DNA of 64,000 nt from Mycobacterium sp. PS03-16 (GCF_004570325.1 NZ_SPQO01000019.1:36652-100651), one strand, 5' to 3'. Shown: positions 28,983-38,491, counted from the stretch's first letter. The notes: generated by a model not told the origin, from the sequence alone. Numbers and translations: made by a program.

Positions 28983-30074
28983 TTACTGTGAGTCGGATTC
29001 GATCTGGGTGAGCACCGGGGCGACCACCGACGGATCCGCGGTGACATACTTCGTGATTCGCTCCGCGACCGTCGCACCGTCGCTGGGCACCACCGCGTAC
29101 AGGGGTTCGGCTTCCTTGACGTAGTCTTCGTCGGCGTTCATCTCGTCGAAGGCGGTGCGGTAAGCCTGAACTGCCTCTTCGGACAGTCCGGGAGGACCAC
29201 CGAAGGAACGCGCGAAGCCGTACCGGGTGAGGATCACTTCGAGAAGATCCTGTGACTCGGGAGAGGCGTTCTTGAACAGGTCGGATGCCTTGGGGACACC
29301 GCTGAGTTCAGGAGCCGACAGCGCGGGCGCGTCGGAGAGACCGACCGTGACCACGGGCAGCAGTACGCCCTCGTCGATGAGATCGCGTTCCTCGTCCTCC
29401 AGGCTTTCCCATGTCGTGACGATGGCGTCGACCTCTCCGCGTTCAATGGCCAGCCGACGCTCGCCCTCGTACCCGAACACCGTGTCGAACTTCCATCCCA
29501 GACCGCTGGCCAGAGTGGCCTGGACCAGGTGCGGCCCGTCTCCGGGTGAGCGCTGGGCGATTCGCACCCCGGGTCCCTCCGTGAGCGGGGCGAGGTTGTC
29601 CTTGGTGATACCTGTCCGGGTGTGGACCAGAAGCACGTTGGTTGTCACCGTGGGGCTTCCGAACCACTTGAACTTCGACGCGTCGTACCGAACGCCTTCG
29701 GCCTCGCCTTCGCCGATCAGGTTGTAATGGGGTACGGCGACCGAGAACACACCGACCGAGGTGCCGTCGGCGGGCGCTTGGGTGTAGGCGTAGTTGGCCA
29801 TCACCTTGTCGCCGCCTCCAGGCATGTTCCTGACGATCACCTCCGGGTTCCCCGGCAGGTATTGCCCGATGTGGCGAGCGATCACGCGCGCGGTGGTGTC
29901 GTGCCCGCCGCCCGCCTCCTGTCCGACGAGAATCTCGACCGTCTTGCCCTGCAGGGTGAAAGCCCCGTCGGAGGACCCGGTCTCGGCGGGTTTGTTGATG
30001 CACCCCGAAAGCGCGGCGGCGACCACTACGGCCAGGCCGCCTACGAACATTCGGCGTGAGGGGTTGCGACTCAT
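28983..30074 (-). CDS. TTT substrate-binding lipoprotein TctC (system 1)
   Basis: Extracytoplasmic solute receptor of a tripartite tricarboxylate transporter, 363 residues. The lipoprotein signal has lipobox LSGC. The mature part starts with the family beta-strand and ligand loop KTVEILVGQEAGGGHDTTARVIA and continues with NMPGGGDKVMANYAY, both typical of TctC/Bug proteins, which bind carboxylates through two water molecules and a main-chain clamp. I chose ATG 30074 (MSRNPSRRMF) because GGAG lies 8 bases upstream. It is first in the tctC-tctAB-prpD cassette and carries the island operator 56 bases upstream. It is a clear paralogue of the protein at 50504-51622 (shared EGEAEGVR, HTRTGI/HSRTGI). 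Confidence 0.87.
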   Translation of the reverse strand: MSRNPSRRMFVGGLAVVVAAALSGCINKPAETGSSDGAFTLQGKTVEILVGQEAGGGHDTTARVIARHIGQYLPGNPEVIVRNMPGGGDKVMANYAYTQAPADGTSVGVFSVAVPHYNLIGEGEAEGVRYDASKFKWFGSPTVTTNVLLVHTRTGITKDNLAPLTEGPGVRIAQRSPGDGPHLVQATLASGLGWKFDTVFGYEGERRLAIERGEVDAIVTTWESLEDEERDLIDEGVLLPVVTVGLSDAPALSAPELSGVPKASDLFKNASPESQDLLEVILTRYGFARSFGGPPGLSEEAVQAYRTAFDEMNADEDYVKEAEPLYAVVPSDGATVAERITKYVTADPSVVAPVLTQIESDSQ

Positions 30075-30130
30075 ACAAGACTCCATCGACTTGTCGGAGC
30101 GAATCCGGCCCGAATGGGGTATTCAGGCGG

Positions 30131-30145
30131 ATTAGGATACTTTTT
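30131..30145 (-). promoter_or_regulatory. Island operator A, upstream of tctC system 1
   Basis: The minus strand reads AAAAAGTATCCTAAT, identical over 13 bases to the element at 35830-35842. It lies about 57 bases before the tctC start, and a TTGACT-16-TAGACT promoter-like pair lies just upstream of it on the minus strand. It is a candidate GntR-type site. Confidence 0.55.
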
Positions 30146-30205
30146 GGAGTCTAGAGTTTTGCGCGCGAGAGTCAATAGCTGACGGCAGATTGCCGGGAGT
30201 CGACC

Positions 30206-31546
30206 TCAGCGACGGGAGCCCGAGATATAGCCGGAGATCAGCGCGACGGCCAACCCGCCCAGGTAGCCGCCTCGCGGGCCGCCGTGCACACCGACGACGT
30301 CGCCGGCCGCCCGCAGCCCGGGCAACGGTTGTCCGTCGCGGCCCAGCACCCGGCACCGAGCGTCCACCCGCACACCGCACATCGTCGCGGTGATGCCGGG
30401 AAGCACTCGCATGGCATACCAACTGGACGAATCCGATGCCCCGCCCGCCCAGGCTGCCACGGACCATTTCAGTTGAGCTCGCGGAATCCTCAGCTGCACA
30501 GCTATATCCGTGATCGAAGCCGGACCGATGACCTCGGCGCCCCGTTCGATCAACTCCGTCACGTCCCGCAGATGCCCGTCGGTCTGCGTCGCCCGCGGGG
30601 AACCGTCACTGTCCCGCTCGGCGGACGCCTCCGCGTGCGTGCGGCTGTCGAACACCACCGTGAAGCCGGAGGGGTCGCCGGTCCTCACCATCGCGTTGAC
30701 CAGAGCGATCCCGTTGTCGGCGTTCGGGGTGAACGCATGCCCGTCCCGGTCGACCAGCAGACCGCGCCTGGCCACCGCGTCGACGGTCGGCTGAGGCCAG
30801 AGTCGAGGTTCCCGGGCTGCGGTGGCGGACAGCAGATGACCGTAGACCGCCGACGACGGTTCGGTCAGCGCGGCACCCGCACCGATCAGCAGACGCAGAC
30901 CATCCCCGGCTGCCGATCGTGTGGACCGCAGGAAGACATCGTCGGCGTGCGGGCCCACGAACGCGCGCATCATCGTGGGGTTCGCTTGGAAACCGCCTGT
31001 GGCGACGATGACACAGCGACCGATCAACTCCTCCCGGCCGGCGACGCCCACGTGCCATCCGTCGGGGCGATGCCACAGCGCGTTGGCCGACCCGGCCGTG
31101 CGTTGGACTCCGGCGACGCGCGCCCGGGCCCGCAGGGTGGCCAACGCGATCTCGGCGCCGCGGTCGGGCTGGGCGGTATCCCCGCGCGCCTCCAGCCAGG
31201 GTTGGCAGGTGAATCGGTCATGAGGCCGAGGACCTTTCGGCGCCAGGTCGACGCCATGGCCGGCAAGCCACCGAATCGCCGGCCCGCAGTTCTCCGCCAG
31301 TTCGCGCGCCAGTTGCGGGTCGACCTCGCCGTCGGTCTGGTCGACCATTCGACGCACCAGCTCCTCGGGCGGTTCGTCCATGGCGCCCCATGCCAAGTGG
31401 AAGACCCCACCGGAGATCCGGCTGTTGGCGCCGGCACCCTGGTCGGGATCGGGATCGATCAGCGCAACCGACCGGCCCGCTTCCCTGGCGCGCAGGGCCG
31501 CTGTCAGCCCGGCCAGGCCGCCGCCGAGGACGACCGCATCAAACAC
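30206..31546 (-). CDS. FAD-dependent dehydrogenase, fumarate-reductase/tricarballylate-dehydrogenase-like
   Basis: A 446-residue flavoprotein. The N-terminal FAD motif is VVLGGGLAGLTAALRAREAG (residues 5-24), followed by the GANSRISGGVFH loop. The C-terminal flavin-binding end is LRAAGDVVGVHGGPRGGYLGG. The layout matches fumarate reductase flavoprotein, 3-ketosteroid dehydrogenase and TcuA tricarballylate dehydrogenase, which forms cis-aconitate. The usual TxGG near the C-terminus is TATMCGV here. The GTG start overlaps the end of the prpF-like gene by 8 bases, so the two are coupled and probably act on consecutive intermediates. No membrane or heme partner such as TcuB is nearby. Confidence 0.78.
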   Translation of the reverse strand: MFDAVVLGGGLAGLTAALRAREAGRSVALIDPDPDQGAGANSRISGGVFHLAWGAMDEPPEELVRRMVDQTDGEVDPQLARELAENCGPAIRWLAGHGVDLAPKGPRPHDRFTCQPWLEARGDTAQPDRGAEIALATLRARARVAGVQRTAGSANALWHRPDGWHVGVAGREELIGRCVIVATGGFQANPTMMRAFVGPHADDVFLRSTRSAAGDGLRLLIGAGAALTEPSSAVYGHLLSATAAREPRLWPQPTVDAVARRGLLVDRDGHAFTPNADNGIALVNAMVRTGDPSGFTVVFDSRTHAEASAERDSDGSPRATQTDGHLRDVTELIERGAEVIGPASITDIAVQLRIPRAQLKWSVAAWAGGASDSSSWYAMRVLPGITATMCGVRVDARCRVLGRDGQPLPGLRAAGDVVGVHGGPRGGYLGGLAVALISGYISGSRR

Positions 31547-32666
31547 GAACGTAGACTTCGCCGGCCATCAGGCGGCGGGCGGTGCGGACCACGGCGACGG
31601 ATTCGACCGACCCGTCCGCGCGGTGGCGCACTTCGGCCGCCGCCACCCCCTTCGGGTGTCCCACTCGAACCCATGAGTCAGAACGCTCCCCGCGCAACCG
31701 GTTCGGCACCGTGCCCGCGGTCACGCCGGCGACTGCCGTGCATATCAGCCCGGTCAGGGGATGGGCATGATGCATCCGTTGCAGCGAGAACACCCGAGCG
31801 ACGAAATCGAGCTCGCCGGCCGTGACCGCGGTGCCCTGCGTTGTCCGGTAGTCGGCGGCCCGCGAGATCACCGAGACCAGCGGCAGGATCGGAGACGCCA
31901 ACGCTGCGACCGCGCCCGGCTCGATCAGGCCGAGGTGCAGCGCTCCCGCCGAACGCACCGCTTCGATCTTTCCCAGCAGCGCGTCGTCCGAGTTCACCTG
32001 CGCGGGAAGTACTGCCCCGTCCATCTCGAGGTAGGCGGCGTCGACGAACATCACCAGGTTGGCGGCATCGACGAACGTCGCCTCCACGGCCCCGAACGGC
32101 GTCTCGACCACATCCACCGGATTCCCGGTGGGCAGCACACCCTTGCCGCGGAACTTGCCCACCGGATCCAGGTACTCGTTGATGATCCGGGCGCCCGGCC
32201 GTGGCACCCCGGCCACCTCCACGTCACCCTGTACGGCGGCGCGTCCGTCCACCACCGGCACCGTTGCCCGGATGTTGGTGCGCGTGTTCTCGTTGTAGAG
32301 CACGAAGGTCGTCTCCGGCTCCGTGGCAGGCACCAGGCCCTCGTCGACCACATAGGCGCAGACCGCCGACGTCAGGTTCCCGCTGTTGGGCTTCCAGTCC
32401 ACCAGCGGATCCCGCACGGCCACCTGACCGAAGAGGAAGTCCACGTCGACACCCGGTCGCTCGCTGCGCTTGACGGTGATGATCTTGCTCGTCGATGAGC
32501 TGCCACCACCCATGCCGTCGATCTGCCCGACGTCGGGGCTGCCCATGATCTCCAGCACGACGGCGTCACGCTCGTCCCCCGGCGGCGGCAGGTCCTCATC
32601 GCGGACCATCAAGCCCTTGCTCGTCCCACCGCGCATCCACACGGCCGGTATACCTCGTTGCGGCAT
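31539..32666 (-). CDS. PrpF-family isomerase (aconitate/methylaconitate/oxalomesaconate type)
   Basis: A 375-residue PrpF protein with diaminopimelate-epimerase-like double fold. Hallmarks are WMRGGTSKGL near residue 10, DGMGGGSSSTSKI near 50 (the Lys is at the position of the catalytic Lys of PrpF) and the mirror segment later. The second catalytic-type motif, NCGN in PrpF and related isomerases, reads NSGN (residues about 93-96), with Ser in place of Cys. The family moves a C=C bond in tricarboxylates such as cis/trans-aconitate, methylaconitate or oxalomesaconate. It starts one base after the CoA-ligase stop and overlaps the flavoprotein gene. Confidence 0.83.
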   Translation of the reverse strand: MPQRGIPAVWMRGGTSKGLMVRDEDLPPPGDERDAVVLEIMGSPDVGQIDGMGGGSSSTSKIITVKRSERPGVDVDFLFGQVAVRDPLVDWKPNSGNLTSAVCAYVVDEGLVPATEPETTFVLYNENTRTNIRATVPVVDGRAAVQGDVEVAGVPRPGARIINEYLDPVGKFRGKGVLPTGNPVDVVETPFGAVEATFVDAANLVMFVDAAYLEMDGAVLPAQVNSDDALLGKIEAVRSAGALHLGLIEPGAVAALASPILPLVSVISRAADYRTTQGTAVTAGELDFVARVFSLQRMHHAHPLTGLICTAVAGVTAGTVPNRLRGERSDSWVRVGHPKGVAAAEVRHRADGSVESVAVVRTARRLMAGEVYVRV

Positions 32667-32667
32667 G

Positions 32668-34278
32668 CTATTTCACCTTGACAATCGCTTCGCGTAATTC
32701 GTTCTTCTGGACTTTTCCGGTGGTGGTCCGCGGCAGCGCCTTCACCAGCCGCACCGACTCCGGCCAGTACTGACGCGCCATCCCGAGTGTGTCGAGGTGG
32801 CGGCGTAACGCCTCGATGCCGAACTCGCGACCCGTTGCGGGCACCACCACCGCGCACGCACGCTCACCGAGCCGTTCGTCGGGAATGCCCACCACTGCGA
32901 CATCGGCCACCGCGGGATGGGCCGACAGCGCGTTCTCCACTTCGAGTACCGGAATGTTCTCACCGCCGCGGATGATCATGTCCTTCACCCGTCCGGCGAT
33001 CCGCAGGTTCCCGTCCGCGCGGAGTTCGGCGAGATCGCCGGTGTCGAACCATCCTTCGGCGTCGAGTGCGGCCTCGTAGAGATCGTGTCGGGGGAAGTAG
33101 TCGACGCACTGCGACGCACTGCGTATCCACAACTTGCCCACCGTGCCGGCCGGTTGCGGCCGGCCCTCGGTGTCGGTGATCTTCAGTTCCACCCAGGGCA
33201 ACGCCGAACCATCGGCCTGGTCGTTCCCGCCGCCGGGGCGGGTCATGGTGCAGACGCCGTTCTCGGTCATGCCCCACGCCATGGACACTTCCGCACCGAG
33301 TTCGGCCCGGACCCGGGCGCGCACCGCGTCCGGCACCGCGGCTCCCCCACTCTTGAAGGCGCGCAGTGAAGTCACGTCCAGGTGCAATCGCTGCTGTGCA
33401 TTGCAGAGGTCGATCATGAACGGGGTGGCACCCGAGGCGAAGGTGACGCCGTGATCGCCGATGAGGCGCAACGCGGAGTCCGGGTCCCACTTGTCGAGAT
33501 ACACCGCCGTCATGCCCTCGGCCAGCGGCATCACACACCCGCCCAGGAACGCCGTCTGGTGCGCCATCGTCGACGGCGCGAGAACCACGTCATCAGAGTC
33601 GAGTTCGGCCGCGATGGCCGTCGCCCGATATGCGGCGAACAGCGTGTTGAAGGTGTGCACCACCCCCTTGGGCTCACCGGTCGTACCCGAGGTGAACTGC
33701 ACCTGCGCCACGGACGCGGGGGAGACGTAGTGATCTCCCGCGACACCGTCGGACATCAGCTCGGACTCGAACCCACACGGGTCACCCGCGCGACCGACGG
33801 TGATCACCGGAACTTCCAGGCCCATGACGTCGTACATGGCCCGCAGCTCGAACCCGCCGATACGCGACGCCACCACACACAGGCTGCTGTCCACGGCGCG
33901 GATGGCGTGGGTGACCTCGCGCTCGCGGTGAATCGGCAGGATCGGATGCACCACGGCGCCCAGCCGGGCACACGCGAAGACCAGCACCGCGAACTGCCAG
34001 CAGTTGGGCAGCTGAAACGACACCACCGAACCGGCCGTGACGCCGCGCGCCCGCAATCCGGCTACGCACCGGCTGACCCGCTCGGCGAGCTCGCCGTAGC
34101 TGACGGTCACCGTCTGACCGGTGTCCACCTCGTGCGCCACCACCGCGATATGACCGGGTCGACGGGCAGCCCACTCTCTGAAGTCGTCGCCATAGGTCCG
34201 ATCGGCGCGCCACCACCCACGCTCCAGGTAGGTGGCGCACCGCTCTGGGTCGCCGACGGTGCGGACTGCGATGGCCAC
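32668..34278 (-). CDS. Acyl-CoA ligase (cyclohexanecarboxylate-CoA ligase-like)
   Basis: A 536-residue ATP/AMP-forming acid-thiol ligase of the ANL family. The P-loop is FTSGTTGEPKGVVHTFN, the A5 motif MAWGMTENG, the A7 motif WFDTGDLA and the C-terminal catalytic Lys is in PRTTTGKVQKNEL. The region around GGENIPVLEVENAL is also canonical. N-terminal and overall pattern recall AliA-type alicyclic acid ligases, but chain specificity cannot be fixed by eye. The GTG start at 34278 directly abuts the SDR stop at 34279, inside the operon running from 35816 to 30206. Confidence 0.82.
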   Translation of the reverse strand: MAIAVRTVGDPERCATYLERGWWRADRTYGDDFREWAARRPGHIAVVAHEVDTGQTVTVSYGELAERVSRCVAGLRARGVTAGSVVSFQLPNCWQFAVLVFACARLGAVVHPILPIHREREVTHAIRAVDSSLCVVASRIGGFELRAMYDVMGLEVPVITVGRAGDPCGFESELMSDGVAGDHYVSPASVAQVQFTSGTTGEPKGVVHTFNTLFAAYRATAIAAELDSDDVVLAPSTMAHQTAFLGGCVMPLAEGMTAVYLDKWDPDSALRLIGDHGVTFASGATPFMIDLCNAQQRLHLDVTSLRAFKSGGAAVPDAVRARVRAELGAEVSMAWGMTENGVCTMTRPGGGNDQADGSALPWVELKITDTEGRPQPAGTVGKLWIRSASQCVDYFPRHDLYEAALDAEGWFDTGDLAELRADGNLRIAGRVKDMIIRGGENIPVLEVENALSAHPAVADVAVVGIPDERLGERACAVVVPATGREFGIEALRRHLDTLGMARQYWPESVRLVKALPRTTTGKVQKNELREAIVKVK

Positions 34279-35031
34279 CTAGTCGACCATCGTCAGGCCG
34301 CCGCTGACGCTGAGCACCTGACCGGTGATGTAGGACGCGGCGTCGGACGCCAGATAGGCGACGGCAGCGGCGATTTCGGACGGGTCGGCCAACCGGCGGA
34401 ACGGGATGGCCCTGATCAGCGCTTCCTGGATCTTCTCCGGTTGGTCATGGAACAGCGGGGTGTCGGTCGGCCCCGGGGACACGCAGTTGACGTTGATCTT
34501 GTGGCGCGCCATCTCGCGGGCGAACGCCTTGGAGAACGCGATCACTCCGCCCTTGGCGCCCGCGTACACCGCCTCCCCCATGCTGCCGACGCGGCCCGCG
34601 TCACTGGCGACGTTGACGACGTGCCCCGGGGTTCCTGCGTCGACGAGGTCGGGGACGAAGGTGCGGCACATGGCCAGCACACCGCCGTAGTTGATGTCGA
34701 TGACCCGCTGCCAGAAGTCGGGCTCTGTGCCCAGGAACGGCTGTCCGATGTTCCAGCCGGCGTTGTTGACGATGACCGTCGGCACACCGTAGGCGGCGTG
34801 GATCTCGGTGCGCATGGCCCGCACCGATTCGATGTCCGCGACGTCGGAGCGGAACGCGCCCGCGGCGCCGCCCTCCGCCTCGATCGTCGCGACGGTCTCC
34901 TTGGCGCGGCCTTCGTCGAGGTCGGCCACCGCAACGGTGGCGCCACCCGCGGCGAGTCGCCTGGCGATCGCCCGCCCGATGCCGGAACCGGCGCCCGTGA
35001 CCACCGCGATCGTGCCGTCGAGTTCTGTCAT
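34279..35031 (-). CDS. SDR, 2-hydroxycyclohexanecarboxyl-CoA dehydrogenase (BadH)-like
   Basis: A 250-residue short-chain dehydrogenase. It has TGAGSGIG at the NAD site, NNAGW, and the catalytic Tyr/Lys in VYAGAKGG. The match to BadH of Rhodopseudomonas palustris as I remember it is strong: [35 protein letters not shown] and [14 protein letters not shown] all have counterparts. BadH oxidises 2-hydroxycyclohexane-1-carboxyl-CoA to the 2-keto form before ring opening. The gene overlaps the crotonase stop by 4 bases and abuts the ligase, so the three enzymes are made together. Confidence 0.8.
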   Translation of the reverse strand: MTELDGTIAVVTGAGSGIGRAIARRLAAGGATVAVADLDEGRAKETVATIEAEGGAAGAFRSDVADIESVRAMRTEIHAAYGVPTVIVNNAGWNIGQPFLGTEPDFWQRVIDINYGGVLAMCRTFVPDLVDAGTPGHVVNVASDAGRVGSMGEAVYAGAKGGVIAFSKAFAREMARHKINVNCVSPGPTDTPLFHDQPEKIQEALIRAIPFRRLADPSEIAAAVAYLASDAASYITGQVLSVSGGLTMVD

Positions 35032-35816
35032 GCTGATTCCTTTCGGGCGGAACTGCTCTTCTTTCTACTGCTGAGGAATTCGGTGAGGATGCCCGCCGTC
35101 TCCGGGTCGCCGTACAGCTCGCGACTCGCAGTCAGTTCCCTGGCGTAGCCATCCGGGCTGGGCGCGTCGAGTAGGCACTCCTTGGCCAACGCCATCGCCC
35201 GGGCGGGGCGTTGCGCGAGCTCGCGGGCGAGGTCGCCCGCGGCCGCGGGTGCGCCGTCCGGGCAGAAGTCCGCCAAACCAATCCGGTCCGCCTCCGTCGC
35301 GTCGATCATGCGGCCGGTGAGGACGAGCTGCCGAGCCCTCGCTCGGCCGACCACGGCCGCCAGCCGCTGAGTGCCTCCTGCGCCCGGAACCAAACCCAGC
35401 GTGGTCTCCGTGAGCCCCATCTTGGCCTCCGCGCCGGCAAGGCGGAAGTCACAGGCCAGGGCCAGTTCGAGGCCGCCGCCCAGGGCGAGGCCCTCGATCA
35501 CGGCGATCGTGGCGAACGGCGCTCGCTCCAACGTGTCGAGGACATGCTGGAAGCGACCGGCGAAAGCGACCATCTCGTCGACGCCGCCGTCGCGTTCGGT
35601 CGCGGCCTGAAGCATCGCGATGTCGGCGCCTGCCGAGAAGAACCGCGGATTGTCGGAGCGGATCAGCAGGCAACGGGCGCCGGAAGTCTCGCTGTACTCG
35701 ATCGCCGACTCGAGCAGATCGAGCATGTGAAGATCGAACGCGTTCACGGGTGGACGCCGTAATCGGACGGTCGCCACCGCTTGCTCGCGGACTAGTTCAA
35801 TCACAACCGGCTCCAC
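35028..35816 (-). CDS. Enoyl-CoA hydratase (BadK-like crotonase 1)
   Basis: A 262-residue crotonase that hydrates a CoA-bound double bond. Both catalytic Glu positions are present: [11 protein letters not shown] and [16 protein letters not shown]. The oxyanion-hole segment [12 protein letters not shown] is also present, so a standard hydratase activity is expected. It is the first gene of the operon crotonase-SDR-ligase-prpF-flavoprotein. The start is GTG 35816 with GGAAAGGGA immediately upstream. Operator B lies 14 bases before the start. Pairing with the BadH-like SDR suggests hydration of a cyclic or branched 1-enoyl-CoA. Confidence 0.85.
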   Translation of the reverse strand: MEPVVIELVREQAVATVRLRRPPVNAFDLHMLDLLESAIEYSETSGARCLLIRSDNPRFFSAGADIAMLQAATERDGGVDEMVAFAGRFQHVLDTLERAPFATIAVIEGLALGGGLELALACDFRLAGAEAKMGLTETTLGLVPGAGGTQRLAAVVGRARARQLVLTGRMIDATEADRIGLADFCPDGAPAAAGDLARELAQRPARAMALAKECLLDAPSPDGYARELTASRELYGDPETAGILTEFLSSRKKSSSARKESA

Positions 35817-35829
35817 TCCCTTTCCTGAT

Positions 35830-35842
35830 AAAAAGTATCCTA
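35830..35842 (+). promoter_or_regulatory. Island operator B, crotonase 1 / MFS divergent promoter
   Basis: AAAAAGTATCCTA, identical to operator A, followed by CATATACCTATT. It lies in the 76-base region between two divergent starts (35816 minus, 35893 plus), so one site could control both units. Confidence 0.55.
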
Positions 35843-35892
35843 CATATACCTATTGTTCTAGCGGAAGGGCATGCCATGCCGCAAGGTCACCG

Positions 35893-37068
35893 ATGAGCAG
35901 CCGACCCTCCCCGATCGTCGCCATGGTCGCCCTCACCATCGCCGCCTCGGCGGTGGGCGCACTGCCCCTCAATCTCGTCGGTGCCCTCGGCTTCCGCATC
36001 GAGGAAGATCTCGCCCTCTCTGCGGCAGGCATCGGGGTTGCGGTTGCGACTTTCCGTCTGGTGCAGGGTGTTTCGGCATATCGTCTGGGCGGTACAGTCG
36101 ATGTTCTCGGAGCGCGGCGCGCGCTGTGTGTGGCCACCGCGCTCACCGTCGTCTGCTCACTGGTGATCACGTTCGGCGCCCGGTCGCTCGCGGTGTTGAT
36201 GCTCGCCATGGCCGTCGGCGGCATCGGCAAGTCGCTGATGCAGCCGGCGAGCAACCGCATGGTGGTGACCGAGGCTCGGGACGACCAATACGGCATCGTG
36301 ATCGGCTTCAAACAGGCCGCCGCACCTCTGTCGACGTTGCTGGCGGGACTGGCCGTGCCACTGATCGCGATGACGTTCGGCTGGCGATGGGCATTCGCCG
36401 TCACCGCCGTACTGGCCACGTTGTGCTGCGTGCTGGTCCTGCGCTTCATGACCGAGGAGCGATCGGGGAAGGCGAAAGCCACCAAGAAGGAGCGGCCACC
36501 ACGTGACGAGCTCAAACTGCTGGCGCTCATCGGAGTCGCGATGGCGTTCGCCAACGCCACCAACTCCATCATTCCCGCCTTCTGGGTGTTGGGCGAGACC
36601 CGGGCGGGCGCCGACCCCGCCCAGGCGGGCGTGGTGCTGGCGGCGGCCAGCGCCCTTGCCATCGTGGTGCGCGTCGTCAGTGGCATCGCCTGCGATCGGC
36701 TGCCGGGAGATCCGATGTTCCTGTGCGCGGCGATGCTCTTCGTCGGTGCGATCGGTATCAGCACGTTGGCCTTCGTCGATTCGAACACCATCCGCAGCAT
36801 CGGCTTGGTCGTCGGGTACGCCGGCGTGTGGGGCTATCCGGCAGTGCTGTGGTACGCCCTGCTCCGTCGGTTCCACCGCACGCCCGGATACGTCACCGGA
36901 CAGGTCACCATCTATTCCTTGGTGGGCGGCTCGTTCGGGCCGGTCGCCTTCGGCGTGGTGGCCGACGCCACCTCCTACGGTGTGGGGTGGATCCTCACTG
37001 CGTCCCTGGCTGTCGCCGCGGCGACGATCATGGCGCTGTCTGCGTCTCGGATGCGCAGCTCGAGCTGA
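35893..37068 (+). CDS. MFS transporter
   Basis: A 391-residue major facilitator protein with about 12 hydrophobic segments and a polar central loop (residues about 195-212, rich in Lys/Arg/Glu). The first loop has YRLGGTVDVLGARRAL, matching the MFS loop motif. It most resembles small-acid or anion permeases of the CynX/NarK-like groups, but the substrate is not evident. It is divergent from the crotonase operon and under the same putative operator, so it may import the same acid, export a by-product, or complement the TTT systems. The start is ATG 35893. Confidence 0.8.
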   Translation: MSSRPSPIVAMVALTIAASAVGALPLNLVGALGFRIEEDLALSAAGIGVAVATFRLVQGVSAYRLGGTVDVLGARRALCVATALTVVCSLVITFGARSLAVLMLAMAVGGIGKSLMQPASNRMVVTEARDDQYGIVIGFKQAAAPLSTLLAGLAVPLIAMTFGWRWAFAVTAVLATLCCVLVLRFMTEERSGKAKATKKERPPRDELKLLALIGVAMAFANATNSIIPAFWVLGETRAGADPAQAGVVLAAASALAIVVRVVSGIACDRLPGDPMFLCAAMLFVGAIGISTLAFVDSNTIRSIGLVVGYAGVWGYPAVLWYALLRRFHRTPGYVTGQVTIYSLVGGSFGPVAFGVVADATSYGVGWILTASLAVAAATIMALSASRMRSSS

Positions 37069-37119
37069 TCAACGAGCACGCCGCCGGGGGCTCCGGCACC
37101 AGGGGTTCCGCCTCGCCTC

Positions 37120-38337
37120 CTAGCCCACGATCTCGTAGACGGCGGCCAGGCCTTGACCGCCACCGATGCACATCGTCTGCAAGCCGTACCGCGAGCGGCG
37201 ACGCTGCATTTCGCGCGCCAGCGTGGCGAGCATGCGTCCGCCCGTGGCGCCGATCGGGTGACCGAGTGAAATCCCGGATCCGTGGACGTTCGTGCGCTCG
37301 CGGTCTGCGGATGTGAACCCCCACTCGCGCATGACCGCCAGGGCCTGCGCGGCGAACGCCTCGTTGAGCTCGATCAGATCCATGTCGGCGAGCGTGAGAC
37401 CCGCCTTGCCCAGGGCCGCGGCGGAGGCCGGCACCGGTCCGATGCCCATAGTTTGCGGTGGCACACCGGCGACTGCCCAGGACACGAGCCGCACCAGCGG
37501 CGCCAACCCGAGCCGGGCCGCCTTCTCCGGAGTCGTCACAATGCACATCGACGCGGCGTCGTTCTGGCCACTCGAGTTTCCCGCGGTCACCGTCGCGTCC
37601 GGGTCGTCGCTCCGCATGATGGGTTTCAGACGGGCCAGGGATTCCATCGTGGTGTCGGCACGCGGATGTTCGTCGGTATCGATCACGTCATCGCCGCCGC
37701 GCGAACGGACGACGACGGGGACGATCTCCTCGGCGAGGACGCCGTTCTTCTGCGCCGCGACAGCACGCCGATGTGATTCGACGGCCAGCTCGTCCTGTTC
37801 GCTGCGGGTGATCCCGTATCGGCGCCGCAGGTTCTCCGCGGTCTCCAGCATTCCGCCGGGCACCGGATGGTGCCGACCACCTGCCGTGACGCGGCCGCGC
37901 GTCAGCCCGTCGTGCACGGTGATCCCGGTTCGTGCCCCGCCCCACCGCATATCGGTGGAGTAGAAGGCGACATTGCTCATGCTCTCCACACCACCGGCGA
38001 TCACCAGATCGTCGCCGCCGCTGCCCACCTGCAGTGCCGCCTGAATGATGGCCTGCAAACCGGACCCGCAGCGGCGGTCGACCTGCACACCCGGGACCGT
38101 CACCGGCAGACCCGCGTCCAGGGCCACCACTCGACCGATCGCGGGAGCCTCGCCGCTCGGGTAGCTGTGCCCGAGCACGACGTCGTCGATGGCATCGGGC
38201 GCGACACCGGTGCGCTCCAGCAGACCGCGCAGCACCGTGACGCCCAGCTCCACGGCCGACAGCGACTTGAACATGCCGCCGTACCGACCGATGGGTGTCC
38301 GGACCGGCTCGACGATCACCACCTCACGCAAGACCAT
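37120..38337 (-). CDS. Acetyl-CoA C-acetyltransferase (thiolase)
   Basis: A 405-residue thiolase for the last beta-oxidation cleavage. The nucleophilic Cys is in VDRRCGSGLQAI, the His residues are in NEAFAAQ and GHPIGATGGR, and the second Cys is in MCIGGGQG. Length and motifs are those of degradative or biosynthetic class I/II bacterial thiolases. It is convergent with the MFS gene (51 bases) and transcribed divergently from the small gene at 38492. It presumably completes the ring-type beta-oxidation in the island, using a 3-ketoacyl-CoA formed by one of the SDRs. Confidence 0.88.
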   Translation of the reverse strand: MVLREVVIVEPVRTPIGRYGGMFKSLSAVELGVTVLRGLLERTGVAPDAIDDVVLGHSYPSGEAPAIGRVVALDAGLPVTVPGVQVDRRCGSGLQAIIQAALQVGSGGDDLVIAGGVESMSNVAFYSTDMRWGGARTGITVHDGLTRGRVTAGGRHHPVPGGMLETAENLRRRYGITRSEQDELAVESHRRAVAAQKNGVLAEEIVPVVVRSRGGDDVIDTDEHPRADTTMESLARLKPIMRSDDPDATVTAGNSSGQNDAASMCIVTTPEKAARLGLAPLVRLVSWAVAGVPPQTMGIGPVPASAAALGKAGLTLADMDLIELNEAFAAQALAVMREWGFTSADRERTNVHGSGISLGHPIGATGGRMLATLAREMQRRRSRYGLQTMCIGGGQGLAAVYEIVG

Positions 38338-38491
38338 CGCCTCCCTGTGTTCTCACGAGCATTGCTGCGCATGTGTGATCTACGTCATTGTCGCAGGTCA
38401 CGTGATGAATCTAACGGTCCCCGGCAGTGCTTTCGTGTTGCCGGGCTTGTTTAATGGAATGCATAGACAAACAACGTAAAGAGGAGCAGCA

